Shown: piece by piece, positions 10,885 to 22,945 of the stretch
Layout of the letters: every line of letters starts with the position of its first letter
Position numbering within the stretch: position 1 is the stretch's first letter
NCBI GenBank assembly: GCA_002189035.1
Contig: NEEC01000004.1
Coordinates: forward strand, 2,480,001-2,544,000
Direction: 5' to 3'
Origin: Utricularia gibba
Lineage: Eukaryota; Streptophyta; Magnoliopsida; Lamiales; Lentibulariaceae
DNA: 64,000 bases
The notes under the pieces: generated by a model
What the model was told of the DNA's origin: nothing
What the model saw: only the letters and a program-made list of their open reading frames with translations
The model's database searches: none
Position numbers and translations under genes: made by a program

Positions 10885-13115
10885 TGATTGTTATTCTGCA
10901 AATAAATAGATACCGTCAAAGTAATAAATAAGATCATATCTATAGAGAATTGATTCTTTATATTTTCTTTAAAATAATAACTTAAAAATATCAAAAACAA
11001 AAGAAAAGACTAATTTTAAAAACAATATAAAAATGTTTTGGATTTATGTTTCACCTTGTTAAAACTCACTCATGTGTATATGTGAAAATCTTGATAACTA
11101 ATTTGTTTGTACGAGTTATAGTAGTGTTATTTTAAAAGAGTGTTACTAATTAAAGCGTCATAGCATCATCTATCATTTACTAGAATTATAGAATCAATCA
11201 TGTCACCAGAGTTATTTCACCTCTTATAGTAACTCATATTTTTCTTATACTCAATTCTAATCCCTATATGTCATACTACAATGTTATTTCACCTTCCAGA
11301 TAGATTTGATCAAATATGTCTTACCAACGATGTTAGATGTAAACCTTTTTCTTAGATAATTGATAAAAGAAAAATCTACACACATCGTGATGTGCAAACT
11401 CTTCGATCAAATAAATTTATGACCTAATTCACATCATATCATATGAAAAATATGAGTATAATGAACTAGGGTTAAAAACAAGGAGCTAGACGTTTGTAAT
11501 GTGAAGTTTGATGCATTCAATGCATGTCATGATTAAAAAATTTAGTCTAAGCTAAGAGTAATATAACTTTACGATAAAACTTAGAAATAATAAGCAAATT
11601 CGACTACTAACTAGAATAAGGTAATGCAATGCCTTAAAGCTCTAAAAGTGACATGATCATTACTACACTTAACTACACAGTTTGATAATCAACAATACAA
11701 AGATTCAAGTTTGTTTATAATGAGCATAACTTCTTCCCCCTCCTAAGCCTACCCTGGTTTGATAAGAAAATAGTTTGTTCACTGAGTTACTATAGTCTAA
11801 TAAGCAATAATTATGTACACCCCCTTCTACCTCAAGACATTACGTGTATTTAGCCACTCATACTAAGGGAAAGGAAAACACTTTCATAACCTAGAACCCA
11901 AAACATGTTCATATCATTATGCAACAACAAGAAAAAAGTTAAATAAAGACAGAAGATGATAAACAGTTCACGCTGAAAGCTAAAGCTATTCCTAATTAGA
12001 AATAGTATTCCTAATAAACAAAGAGTTCAAGTGTAGCTAAAATCTTCTTTTTCGTACTCCATGGTTATTCTGCGACTTCCCTTCCAGATCTCACTTCCCA
12101 CATGTTCTTCAATGAGGAGATATTTTCTCTTTCTATTACAAAATCCTTTTCTTCTCTTTCTTGGGATTTGATTGTATTTCTTTCAGCTTTTTTTCCATAT
12201 CCTCTGCAATTTTACTATGCTCTTTTCGGCTCCTAGGGAACTGAGTTGGCCGACAATTGCTGAATTACTCCAAGAAACAATTAAAACTAAGATTGGGACT
12301 AAATCTATATTTAGTTCCAACTAGGAATAAAACACGCAACTGCAGTATTAATAGCAAAAGCATAGAAATTCATGCTAGAACTTGAGTTTTCTGGCAAAAT
12401 ATTACACATTTTCCTACTCCTACATATTCAAAAATATGTGTTATCAGTGCTTGAGACCAATCCAAGATTCTCGCACACTCTCTTAAGATTATGTGTTACT
12501 AAAAAGCACATTGGTAAATAAAAAATCGTAAAAAAACAAATTAAACCTCAAAATAAATGTCCAAAAACATGGTAAAACAGTCATATACGCAAGCAAGGCA
12601 TTCATGTAGATCATTAACTGCAAGCACCTACATGTGCATGTTTGACTCTAACACAAAAATAACATGAAAATATAAAAAAAATAATAAAAAAATGGTCAAA
12701 GACATCTCTGATAGTTGAGAGTCACGTATTTATAGATAATGAGATCTAAATCGTATAACATACTTGCTTGATAGACTTGGATAAAATATTTTTTCCAAAC
12801 CTTTTATTTGAATGTTTAAGGATAATCTTTAAATCTTTATCTTGTCCACGAATCTTTGAACAAAATCTTCATTTTTTGATCGAGTCTTAGCAAAGATTTG
12901 TGTTCCATTAAACCTATAAATTAGTGATTCTTGATTTCTCATCAAATTAATCAAAAAATACGCTAAAAATCTACAAAATATATTTTCATTTCAAAAAATG
13001 ATATGAAAGATATAAAATTCATTTAAAAACATCAAAAAAATGAAATTAAAAATTACAAAACCGACCTAATAGAATCCAAAAAACACCAATATAATTCACA
13101 TAAAATCAAGTATCA
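10885..13115 (-). repeat. Solo LTR, family 1, copy C, split by an LTR family 2 insertion
   Basis: The outer parts (10885-11355 and 12447-13115) match family 1 in reverse orientation, including the segments near 11290 (CCAGATAGATTTGATC) and 12580-12640 (GCAAGCACCTACATG). The flanks TGAAA (10880-10884) and TGAAC (13116-13120) agree in four of five bases and fit an aged target duplication. Removing the inserted block restores a copy of about 1.15 kb. Confidence 0.75.
11361..12446 (-). repeat. LTR family 2 copy, reverse orientation, inside LTR copy C
   Basis: On the minus strand it runs from TGATAACACATATTTTT to ...TTTTATCA, the same ends as 13437-14568. It lies within family 1 copy C. No convincing target duplication: the left flank is ATAAT, the right flank GTGCT. 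Confidence 0.65.
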
Positions 13116-13436
13116 TGAACTACCAAGTGTCCAATTTGGAAGACAACATTCTCATGTTCGCATCATTTCTTATATAGATAATTACTATTCCATGATTTCA
13201 ACTTCCACTTGTACGACTACAAAAACTATTGATTGAGATGAAATTGTATAATGCAATTTATCAGTTCTAATCTTACGGAAATAATTTTGAAATTTTGAGT
13301 TGGTAGGAATTATCTATTATAGTGTATCCAACATTAGCATAAGTGGCTAGAAATGTTCATACACCCTCAAATTCCATGATTATATTAGAGAATGCTTTTA
13401 GTTTGAGTGAAAAAGTTCTTATTCCAAGAAAGTCAA

Positions 13437-14568
13437 TGATAACACATATTTTTGAGTGTTTAGAAGTAGAAAATTTCTACATTTTTATGACTAACACTGT
13501 AGTTATGTTTTTTATTTCTAGTTGGAACTAAATCTATGATTTAGTCTCAATCTTGTTTCTAATAGTTCATTTGAGTAATGCAGTGATTTTCAACCACTCC
13601 AAATTTTGAGGAGCCGAAAAAGAATAGTGCAATTACAAAAAGTATAGGCAAAAAGTTGGATGAAGTACAAACAAATCCCAAAGAAGGAAAAAATAGGATT
13701 TTAGGAAATGATGGGAGGGAGAAAGAAGGTAGAGGACCATTGAACAATGATAGAGACCTCTGGAAAAAATATCTTCCCATCACAAGAACAGCCAGAAGAG
13801 GGAAGATAACGATTCAGAACAACAAGCTCTCCTTTGAAGATTTTCTTTCGCTGTTGAAGAATACTATTCCTAACTTAGAATAGTTTTAATTTTACTGCGT
13901 GAACCATTTGTCTTTTCTATTTCTGTTATACACTCCTTGTTGTTGTTTAACTTTGAGATCAGAATGCTGCTTAGGATATGTTATCAAAACGTTTTTCTTT
14001 TCCTTATCATGAGTAGCTAAAGTACTTAGGAGTGCCTTGGAACAAAAAGGGGAGGAATGCATTAATCAATCTTTTTACCTTGTTAACTATAAATCGCACA
14101 TCTTCTTTAACAGACCAGGATATATCCAGGAGAGGGAAGAAATGATACTCATGTTATTATTCTAATTAGAGATAGACCAAAGATTAGAGAAAAATAATAG
14201 TTTGGGTAGACCTAAAATTTGTTGTTAGATACATGATTCATGGATAGAGCGAGGCTGGTTTAGTGATAACCATGTGTTTCTCTTAGAGCCCCAAGGCATC
14301 ACCTTGTTTCATTTTAGAAAAGTTCTATCTTTACATGCTACTGTCTCTCTGTATTTTATCGTCGATCTGTCTTAGTCTTAGCTTAGATTAAATCTATCAG
14401 CCATGATATATTCATGCATTGATAATCACATAACAAGCATCTGCTCTTCGTATTCGATCTCAAACACTATGCTCATAATTGAATTATGTTTAAATGTATA
14501 TTAGGTTATAAATTTTATTTGATAATAAAATTTGCAATTTAACCACGTTGCATATTTTTCGTTTATCA
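13437..14568 (+). repeat. LTR family 2 copy, forward orientation
   Basis: It starts TGATAACACATATTTTTG and ends TTCGTTTATCA. It is the inverted partner of 11361-12446 over almost the full length. Shared blocks include GTTGGAACTAAAT, the GAGGAGCCGAAAAAG region, the ATGAGTAGCTAAAG region and the GATAGAC blocks. An open stretch at 13656-13883 is not supported as a gene. No clear target duplication. Confidence 0.65.
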
Positions 14569-15827
14569 ATCTAGTTTACCAAGGATTCTCTAGAAGCTTG
14601 CATTCGTTTGAAGGATTGGCATTCAAAGGTAAACTTTTAATTAAAGATGATATTGATGATAATAACTATGACGACTATAATTCTTATTCAGTGTCAATTC
14701 ATGTGTGTGTAAAGTTCAAGAATTGAGTGTCTAAATAAAAAGTAACAATCAACATGAGTTCTTACTCACTTTACAAACTACTTACATGAATTTTTTCATA
14801 ATAACTCACATTAGATTTGGATATCATTGATATCCAACTTTGAATTCGACATAATTGATAAATAGAAGAGAAAGATAGAGAAGAAATGTATTAGCAAAAT
14901 ACAGGAAATTTTTTTAAAAAAGATACTATATTAGAAATAAGATTATATAGAAATATTAAAACTAATATAACTAAATATTAAAATAAACATGTTTAAGTAT
15001 AAATAATAATATAAATAATATTTTTATATTATAAATCTTATACATTAATATATATAATTATAATAATAACTTAAAAATATTACTATAATTAAGTTATTCA
15101 TGAATAAATTAATAAAAGAAATTAATATTGAATTTGTTAAAAAGTAAATTTTAAAATTATGTATTAAACTCAATTATTCAAATAACGATTCAATTTGATT
15201 ATTGTAAATATTTGAAAAATATAGCTTTTAAAAGATAAATTTTTTATATATTTACCATGGTTATTGAGTTTAGAAAAAAAAAATCAGACTATGAAATTAA
15301 ACATAAATTGAATATGTTTTACAAAAAATTAACATAATCCAAGTATATCAAAATATTGTCAAACAAATCAAACTAACAAGTAGCCACTAAGTATTGATAA
15401 TATCTACCAACTTTTTCAGTTGCTTGGTAACAATTTTTTTATAATACGACCCAATGTTGAACCCCTGATTTTTCATTGCCATAAAGTGACTGATTGATTA
15501 AGGTCTTGATATAAGGTTAGTTGTTGTGATGAATTCATTGATTGACCAAGGTTTTCATATTAGAGTAGACGTTGATCCTCTATGCATGAATAGTGTTGGG
15601 AATCTATTGTTTTATTTGTTATTGTTTTGGATATATAAAATGAGTGTTTACATAACTACATATACCATCAATTTACTTAAATACCTGTGTCAAAAAAAGT
15701 TTTTACTAAAATAATTGTTGTTTTAACATTATTATGAAACTAACTGTTAATATTTTTTTTGTAAAAATATCTGATTTTTTTTCATTTTTTACATAAATTA
15801 TTTGTTATGAAAATACCTGTAGTTTAG
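14569..15827. other. Intergenic, very AT-rich
   Basis: No gene recognised. The last part (about 15690-15824) resembles, in reverse complement, 20262-20345, and may be one arm of an older inverted-repeat element around LTR copy B. Confidence 0.3.
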
Positions 15828-16529
15828 TGATAAGTGATTTTGTGTCACTTATATTTATGCATTTTAAAACTCTCTTACATGCGTTTTGCATTCTTTTTAT
15901 CCCACTTTCTTTATGTTTTTAGAAGAATTTTATATCTTTTATACCACTTTGATCTTTTTGGAGGGAAAGTGTGTTTTGTGATTTTTCGGGACGAATTTAG
16001 AATAATTTGGAGGATTTTCGAGCTACTTGATGGAGGCTAAGATTTGGTCTATCCAGAGATGAAGACTCGGTCAAAGATTCTCGAATAAGATAAGATTCGC
16101 ATTTTATCTTGGAAAATTTGGATCTCATCCAAGAAGATTTGCATCAAATTCTAGAAGATTCGGATAGAAGATTTGATGTGAGGCCATCAAGGAAGTCCGA
16201 CAAATCCCCACCATTATATAAAGATCCAAACGCGAAGACCTAAACGGGGAGTCGAAGTGGTGGACGACCAGAGAGTCAAATTAGGGTTTAGAGTCGAGTT
16301 TAGCATGTTTTGGATTTCTTCACTTTCGTTTTTCATCCACTTTTATTGTTTAGAGTCAAGCATGCGCGTGTGAGTGTTTACGATTGAGGATTTGCTGTGA
16401 AGCCTTGCTTGCGCAAGTTTTGCGCGTGTGACTGTCTTACTATGTTTTTCAGCATTTAATTTGAGGTTTGATTCTGTTTTTCGCAACTTTTTCTTTACCA
16501 ACGTGATCTTTAGTACCATATAACCCTAA

Positions 16530-18765
16530 GGGCGCGTTTGGTTGCTGGGTTTGGTCTAAACCCAGGTTTAGTTTATTTGGGTTTAGAAAACCGGTTTTGT
16601 GGGTTTAGGTTTAGGAATCGTATTTGGTTGATGGGTTTACATTATTTGGATTTAAATGAACCCACTTTTGGTTGGTGGGTATAAAATTGGGTTTATGCAT
16701 AATTTTCATGGGAATTTACCAATATAGCCTTTCACACTCGTCTACCGCCTTCCACACCGACTTTACCAATCAGACATATCCCTATTTATTACCATTAGTT
16801 TTCCCAATGCGTTCACCAACTTTCACACTCGGTTGTCGCGCTGCTGCCGGTCGACAAGATCTCTTGATTTCACAAGTAATTGAGAGTGAATAGCCATGAG
16901 TTATGTCCATTTGTATACTCCCTTCATTGCGCAGAGTTTGTCGTTCGAAATCCGTTGAATTTTGAGTGAATTTTACGGTTTACTTGTGGTAAGTGTTCGG
17001 TGTAGCACTGGACCCGATATGAACTTCTCGCGGTTGTGGCAGGGGGTATTATTAGCGTTGGTCGGTTGTCAACCGCCCTTCGCATTTAATGCTGGATAAC
17101 TGCAATATTTTATGGCAATTTGTTTTTGGAACTCAAAACACCGTATTATGTTTTCGCGGTGCTGTGGAATGCATAGGGTACCTCAGGCATTATGTTTTTG
17201 TACGCAGCATAGCTCAAGCGTACAAAAGCACCGGAGTTTACGGGTCGCGATGTTCGGTCAAATGATGATTTGCTATACTACCAAATACCCTCACTACTAT
17301 GCATCAGCTTCACACTCATCTAATCTTTAATTTTTATGAGCATCGGATACAGTGAAACACGTGGTGCTGCCCACAATAGTGGTGGCGTACAAGCATCTGT
17401 AGCACCTCAACTGAAAATCGCAGTGTTGGCTCCAATGATCCACCATGTGTTACCATCTTACCACATGGTAACACACGACATTTTTTTATACAATCCCAAC
17501 AACTTGTGCATCAACTACCAAATACTTTGCAATTTCAAGTTCAAGTTGGAGTACAAACGACACGATAGGTTCGGTACAGGAATTAAGGAAAACCATTAGC
17601 ATGACAATGTCTAAAACAGTGCTACACTAGCGGCGCCTATGGGATGACAGCCACTCGGTGTACATCCCCTCGGCTTGCTGGTCACGCACCCTATTCCATG
17701 CCTGATTGCCTCCGGTAGATGTCGTGACATCTTCTAGATCACTCATGTCCCCAGCTTCATCCTGGAAGTCCAATGGGACCTGATCCTCCAAGGGATCGAC
17801 CACCATCTCCTTTCGAATGAGGTTATGAAGTAAAGCACATGCCAATACAATGCGGTTCTGTGTGTCTACGGAATAGTAGCTAGCCGTCCGTAGTATACCC
17901 ACTGCATATTCATCAAGCCCCAAGCTCGTTCGATCACATTTCTGGCTGATGCATGCCGCATGTTGAATAACTCCTTCGCATAAAACACCGTTACATATTT
18001 TCCAACCTTTAAGTTAGAACGATTTTCTAATAGACTACATAAAACACCCAACGCATCTCGGCTGATTCTCAAATTCTCAATGGATGCACTATTCACATCA
18101 CTCACCAACCTACTAATAAACTCAACTTGTCTAGGAATCTTGTGTGTAAGTGAATACTTGCGTCTCAGCCTATATCCCCTACATATTTCCTTGAATGTAA
18201 GTATACTAACACATTCATCTCCACCAAGTATTCAGTCAAAACTGTCGCTGCTGCACTCAAGATGACATGACCCTCCGTGAAAAAATCCATGTTCCCTCAA
18301 CAGTCATCAAAATTGAGCAAAATAGGTGCACTGAAACAGCACCACAGATTCTGAAATTGGAAATTCACAGATAAAAATCCACAAGCACAGTGCTGCCGTG
18401 GTTGGCCCCTCGCGGTGCTACCGTGGACCAACCCACCAAGAACAGAAAGCATACTTACCGAAAGACCCACCCTCTTGCGCTCAAAGAACAGGCGACGCCA
18501 CTGGCAAAGCACGAACGAATTCTGGGTTGTAGACCTGCGTTCAAATGCAGTTCACGCGAGGGCAAAAGTGGAAGTGCCGAGCTGGGTTTAGCTAAACCGA
18601 CCCCCCCCCCCCCCGGGTTTAGCTAAACCCAGCTCCACGGGTTTCCGCCTGGTTTATGGTCAACAGGTGGGTTTATTTTTACCCACCTGAAACCCACAAA
18701 CCAAACGTGGGTTTATGACTAAACCCACACCGCAACCCACCTAAATCCAGCAACCAAACGCGCCC
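16530..18765 (-). mobile_element. PIF/Harbinger DNA transposon, decayed
   Basis: The ends are inverted repeats of GGGCGCGTTTGGTTGCTGG, perfect over the first 19 bases. A TAA lies directly outside both (16527-16529 and 18766-18768), the 3-base duplication typical of PIF/Harbinger. The paralogous LTR copy A has an uninterrupted sequence at this point (about 9048-9056). The right subterminal part has two GGTTTAGCTAAACC palindromes (18585-18598 and 18615-18630) around a run of 14 C. Only the C-terminal part of the transposase remains, and no Myb-like second gene was recognised. Confidence 0.9.
17627..18108 (-). pseudogene. Harbinger (HARBI1/DDE_Tnp_4) transposase, C-terminal relic
   Basis: Two overlapping minus-strand frames join into the end of a Harbinger nuclease. 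The part at 17866-18108 has A-K-E-L-F-N-M-R-H and R-N-V-I-E-R-A-W-G. The part at 17627-17923 has I-V-L-A-C-A-L-L-H-N-L-I-R and an acidic tail ending W-L-S-S-H-R-R-R. The glutamate of V-I-E-R-A corresponds to the third catalytic acidic residue in this family. A frameshift lies near 17900 and the first two catalytic aspartates are missing, so it cannot be active. Confidence 0.8.
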
Positions 18766-19265
18766 TAAGGGAGTGTGGGAGAATCAAAGGTTGGTCTTAA
18801 GCACCTAAAGAGAAGGGCTCAATCGAACATCATTGGTAAGGCACATTCTGTCTAATCTGTCTGCGAGGTGTGAGGTGTAGGGGTTAGATTTGGGTGTGGG
18901 GAAAATATGGGTTATTACAAGAGGTGAAATGGCTCTGGTAGCATGGTTGATTCCATAATCCCACAAAACAAGGGACGGTGCTATAACGGTCACCGAGTAG
19001 CACTACTTTAGAATAACACCCCCAAAACTTGCGCAAGCAAGTCAGTTCTCAAGGTTTACACACACGTAAGGGTGAGTTTCAAGTAAGGTGGATCTTAGAT
19101 CCAAGGCCACTTTTCTTATTGTCTTCAAAACCAAATCTTTCTTTTATTTTCGGTCTTTTTGAATCTTTGTTTGAAAAGAATATTCCAATAACAATTCCCT
19201 ATGGATACGATCTTATTTTATTACTTCGATGGTTTCTGTACACTTGTAGAATTACCATCATTTAG

Positions 19266-22200
19266 TAAAATCCATTATTTTACTTTATTTTTCGTTTTCA
19301 AAAATTAGTTCCTTTTTTTCAATTTACATCATAGTTAATTATAATGGGTTATTTTACTAAATATTAAATATATTTTTAATAAATAATTTTTTGTTTCAAA
19401 TATAAATGTATTTATATTTCATAAATCCATAAATTCACTTGTACATTATAGACATTGATTTTATAATTTTAGTAACCTTGGTTAATTAGATATTAGGAAA
19501 AAATAATCATGTACTAAAATAAGAATTAAAAAAATGGAATAAAATTACATTATGTCTCTCCAATAGTGTGGGAGTTGTGTGAAGATGACTGTGTAAGATT
19601 AAAAAAATTATCAAAATACCTACAATTTTTTTATTACACAAATATATATAGTTTCTTATTTTTTATTAGAATATTTATGTTATTTTTATTTCAAATAACA
19701 TAATTATTATTTTTATTATTATTCTTTTTACTTAAGAGTTCTATAATTAAATATTCATGTATTTTTTAAAAAAATTGAAAGATTTTAATCAAAAATAAAT
19801 TTTAAACATTTTCAATTTAATTTTATTAATAAACCTAATTTATTAATACAAATGCATTTAACAAAATATTTTGAAATTTGTAACATATTGGATTAGTTGT
19901 TTATTGGATTTGATAATATTTTAATTTATAAAAGTATGTTGAATATGAATAATTTTTATCATATTAAAATATAATGTTTTAAAAAAATTTAACTTCTTTA
20001 TTCTATTGATATCGGATGAATATAAATATTATAGGATTGAGAAAATCAAATCATTTGTATTAATCTAAATTTATGATTTATATTATAATTCTCTATTTTC
20101 ATTTTTGAATCATTACTTTTTTCCTTATCAATAAAATTAATATATTTCAATATTTTTTTGACAGAAATAATTCACAATATTAGAGATAAACTAATGTATT
20201 TTAATGTACATATATTTAAATAAAATATAAACAACATGTATTACAACAATATATTCAAAACAACAGGTATATTCATAATAATAAAACAAATAACAGTTAG
20301 TTTAATAAATGAAAAAAACAGCAATCATTTTGACAAAAAAACTTACATAGTCATTTCATTCAATTTATGCTACATATAGGTAGATTCATTTTCAAATTTT
20401 CTTTATTTTGCAAATATATTTTTTTACCTCTCCTCTTTGCTGATTTCACGCACTAAATTGTGGCGCATAGAATTTACACTGAATTCTAGTGCTGGAAATT
20501 AAATTTGAACAGTTTTAGACAACTTTGATCTTAACCAAAAGATCAAATGAAATAGTTAACCGAGACTGTACCCACGACAAATAAACTAAAACTTTTCAAG
20601 TTGGTATCTTATAGTGCATCTAGTGGGGTTTTGTGAAATACAAAGCTCGACATATCAACTGCTCTTATGAGCCTCTCCAAGAACAAAGTTTTGTATCTCC
20701 TATCTTTCGACTAGTAAAATACCCTAGCAAAGGCCATAGGAAAATTATAAGAGCAAACAACATATTATTGCATAGAGATAGAGTAAACAATCATAACTTT
20801 ATCTTTGTTTGTCCATATTTGTCATAAATCATTCCGTCTAACATAATCAACTTTTGAGGTGGTTGCACAATAGATGTAGAGGAGCCGTCATAAGCTCACC
20901 TAGTCTCGTAACATATTATGTGAATAGCTTACAATCGTTGTCGCATACTCTGTGCTTTTGAGAAGGTTAACAGCATATATCAAAAGAGTATAATTCAGTG
21001 CCACACACTGATGGGATGCAAACAAGCGATGGTGAATTCACAATTTCTAATTGACTATTGATAGTTTCTTGTGTGGGTATAGTACTTACCACAAAAATAA
21101 TTTAATTAAATATTTAAAAATATTTATATTATAATTACTTGAATTAACCTATGACCCAGGATGGGTGGGTAAATTCAACTCCTAAACTCATAACTAGCAA
21201 GTCATATTTTTACAAACTGATCGGCCAGGTTCAAACTTGGTTTGTGGGAAGATCGGAAATGCGTAGAATATAAATTAAAATCGATACTGAAATTAAATTT
21301 TTTGCAAACTTAAAAACAATTAGGTATTATTTACACTAAAAATCTAAACACATTAGATATATAGTGTCAATTTAATTTAAGGATTAATTATGCCAAATGA
21401 TAAGACAATTGAGACAAACATATTCAATTTTTAAATAATGGAGACCCAATATTTTGGATATCTAACTATTAGAGATAAGAAAATGTCAAAGGCTAATTTT
21501 ACTCAATATAACAACTAATCAAAGTTAACCAATTCAACAAAATTTGAGGATTAAATATCCTTGTTATTAGGGTCATTCATGGTCTGGTGTTCACATTTGT
21601 AAATTTTGAATATCGATTGCCGATATATGTATCAAAAATTGTTGAATATTTAATAGTTCAAATATGGATATTTGCTTTTTAATTTCATCTTTATAATTTT
21701 TTCAATTTTTTTTATAATATAGCATTTTTGAATATTTTATTTTTTTTATATTAATTAGATTTTGAAATTTCAAATCATTATTTTTTCATCATTTATTTTA
21801 AGTTATTTTTAATTATTATTTTTTTTGAAAAATATATAACTAAATTTAAATAAAATAATATATTAGTTATAATATTAATAAATGTATACATGGGCATTCT
21901 GGTACAGATATGAAATTGGATATATCTATAAATAAGTATTGATCAAATATTCGTAATTGGAATGAAATCAAATTAAAATCATTAGATATCAAATTTTTCA
22001 AAATAATTTAAACACCTCTGCTGAAGTACAATTTTGAAACTAATTTTTTGGAAAAATTCCAAAATACTAATTCAAGTATCAAAGTTGATCAAAAAATGTA
22101 TCTCAAATTTCAAAAGTCAAATAACAATATTTCTAGTTTACTTAATGGATCGTTTCACTACCTCCGTTGAATATCTCTGTCTATATCGTTATATCCGATC

Positions 22201-22700
22201 CGAATACCTTAATATTTATTACTCACATACAAGAATGATTCATTGGTACGAATTCATTAAGTTGAGGGTTAACGTTTTTGTAAATTACCATAAAATAATT
22301 GAATATATCTCAATTTTGTCGTTAATGGGCCCGTCTCAAACTCACGACTATAGAAATACAGGTTTTGCATGGTAATGCATACTTGAAGCCCGCTCCATAC
22401 ATTTTGTAGCGATTTCTTTGGGGTTTTATGAAATCAACCGAATTGAAAATTTCTATTAAATTATGTTTTTGCATTTAGTAGACTTATTTATGTATATCAA
22501 GAATTAAGTATGTTTGATAGAATGATAAACATTATATAACTCTTCTAATTATGTTTATCATAACCTTTTTTGTTTTTTAATTAAATAAATTTTAGTTTTT
22601 TGCATCTATAATAAATATATTATCAAAACCATAATATTTTATCAATCCAAATGAACCCATCGAAAGCGTGTGTTTATTTGACAGAATTTTTTGTTATAAA
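19266..22700. other. Gene-free AT-rich stretch
   Basis: Short open frames at 20633-20827 and 22034-22375 have no recognisable family and AT-driven composition. A possible old inverted-repeat arm lies at 20262-20345 (see the note on 15690-15824). Nothing else is seen. Confidence 0.35.
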
Positions 22701-22945
22701 ATTTGCATGTATTTTAAGTTCAAAAATTAATAATTCAATTTTAGGTTCCATTTTTTACTTTTAAACGTAAATTCAAATGTTGGGTGGGGTTGAGGAGGAA
22801 TAGTCCAAAATCCCCGTGTCCGTGTCGGGTGAGTGGCGTCGCAGCACCGCTGCACTAAAAGACAACGCGCATAGCCAAAGAAAATAATAAGAAAAACACG
22901 CTGCCTTTCTTCTTTTCGTCTGGATTTCTTTTGGTTTGGTTTGCC

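Larger units (their letters stand above)
15828..19260 (+). repeat. Solo LTR, family 1, copy B (duplication TTTAG), carrying a Harbinger transposon
   Basis: It starts TGATAAGTGATTTT and ends GTAGAATTACCATCA. It is flanked by TTTAG on both sides (15823-15827 and 19261-19265). Subtracting the 2236-base transposon at 16530-18765 and one TAA copy leaves about 1.19 kb, in line with copy A (1.15 kb). No internal retroelement sequence is attached. Confidence 0.85.

Noticed and set aside
13656-13883. Open frame with charged residues in an LTR family 2 copy
   Set aside because: It lies wholly within a repeat, and the counterpart in the inverted copy is not open.
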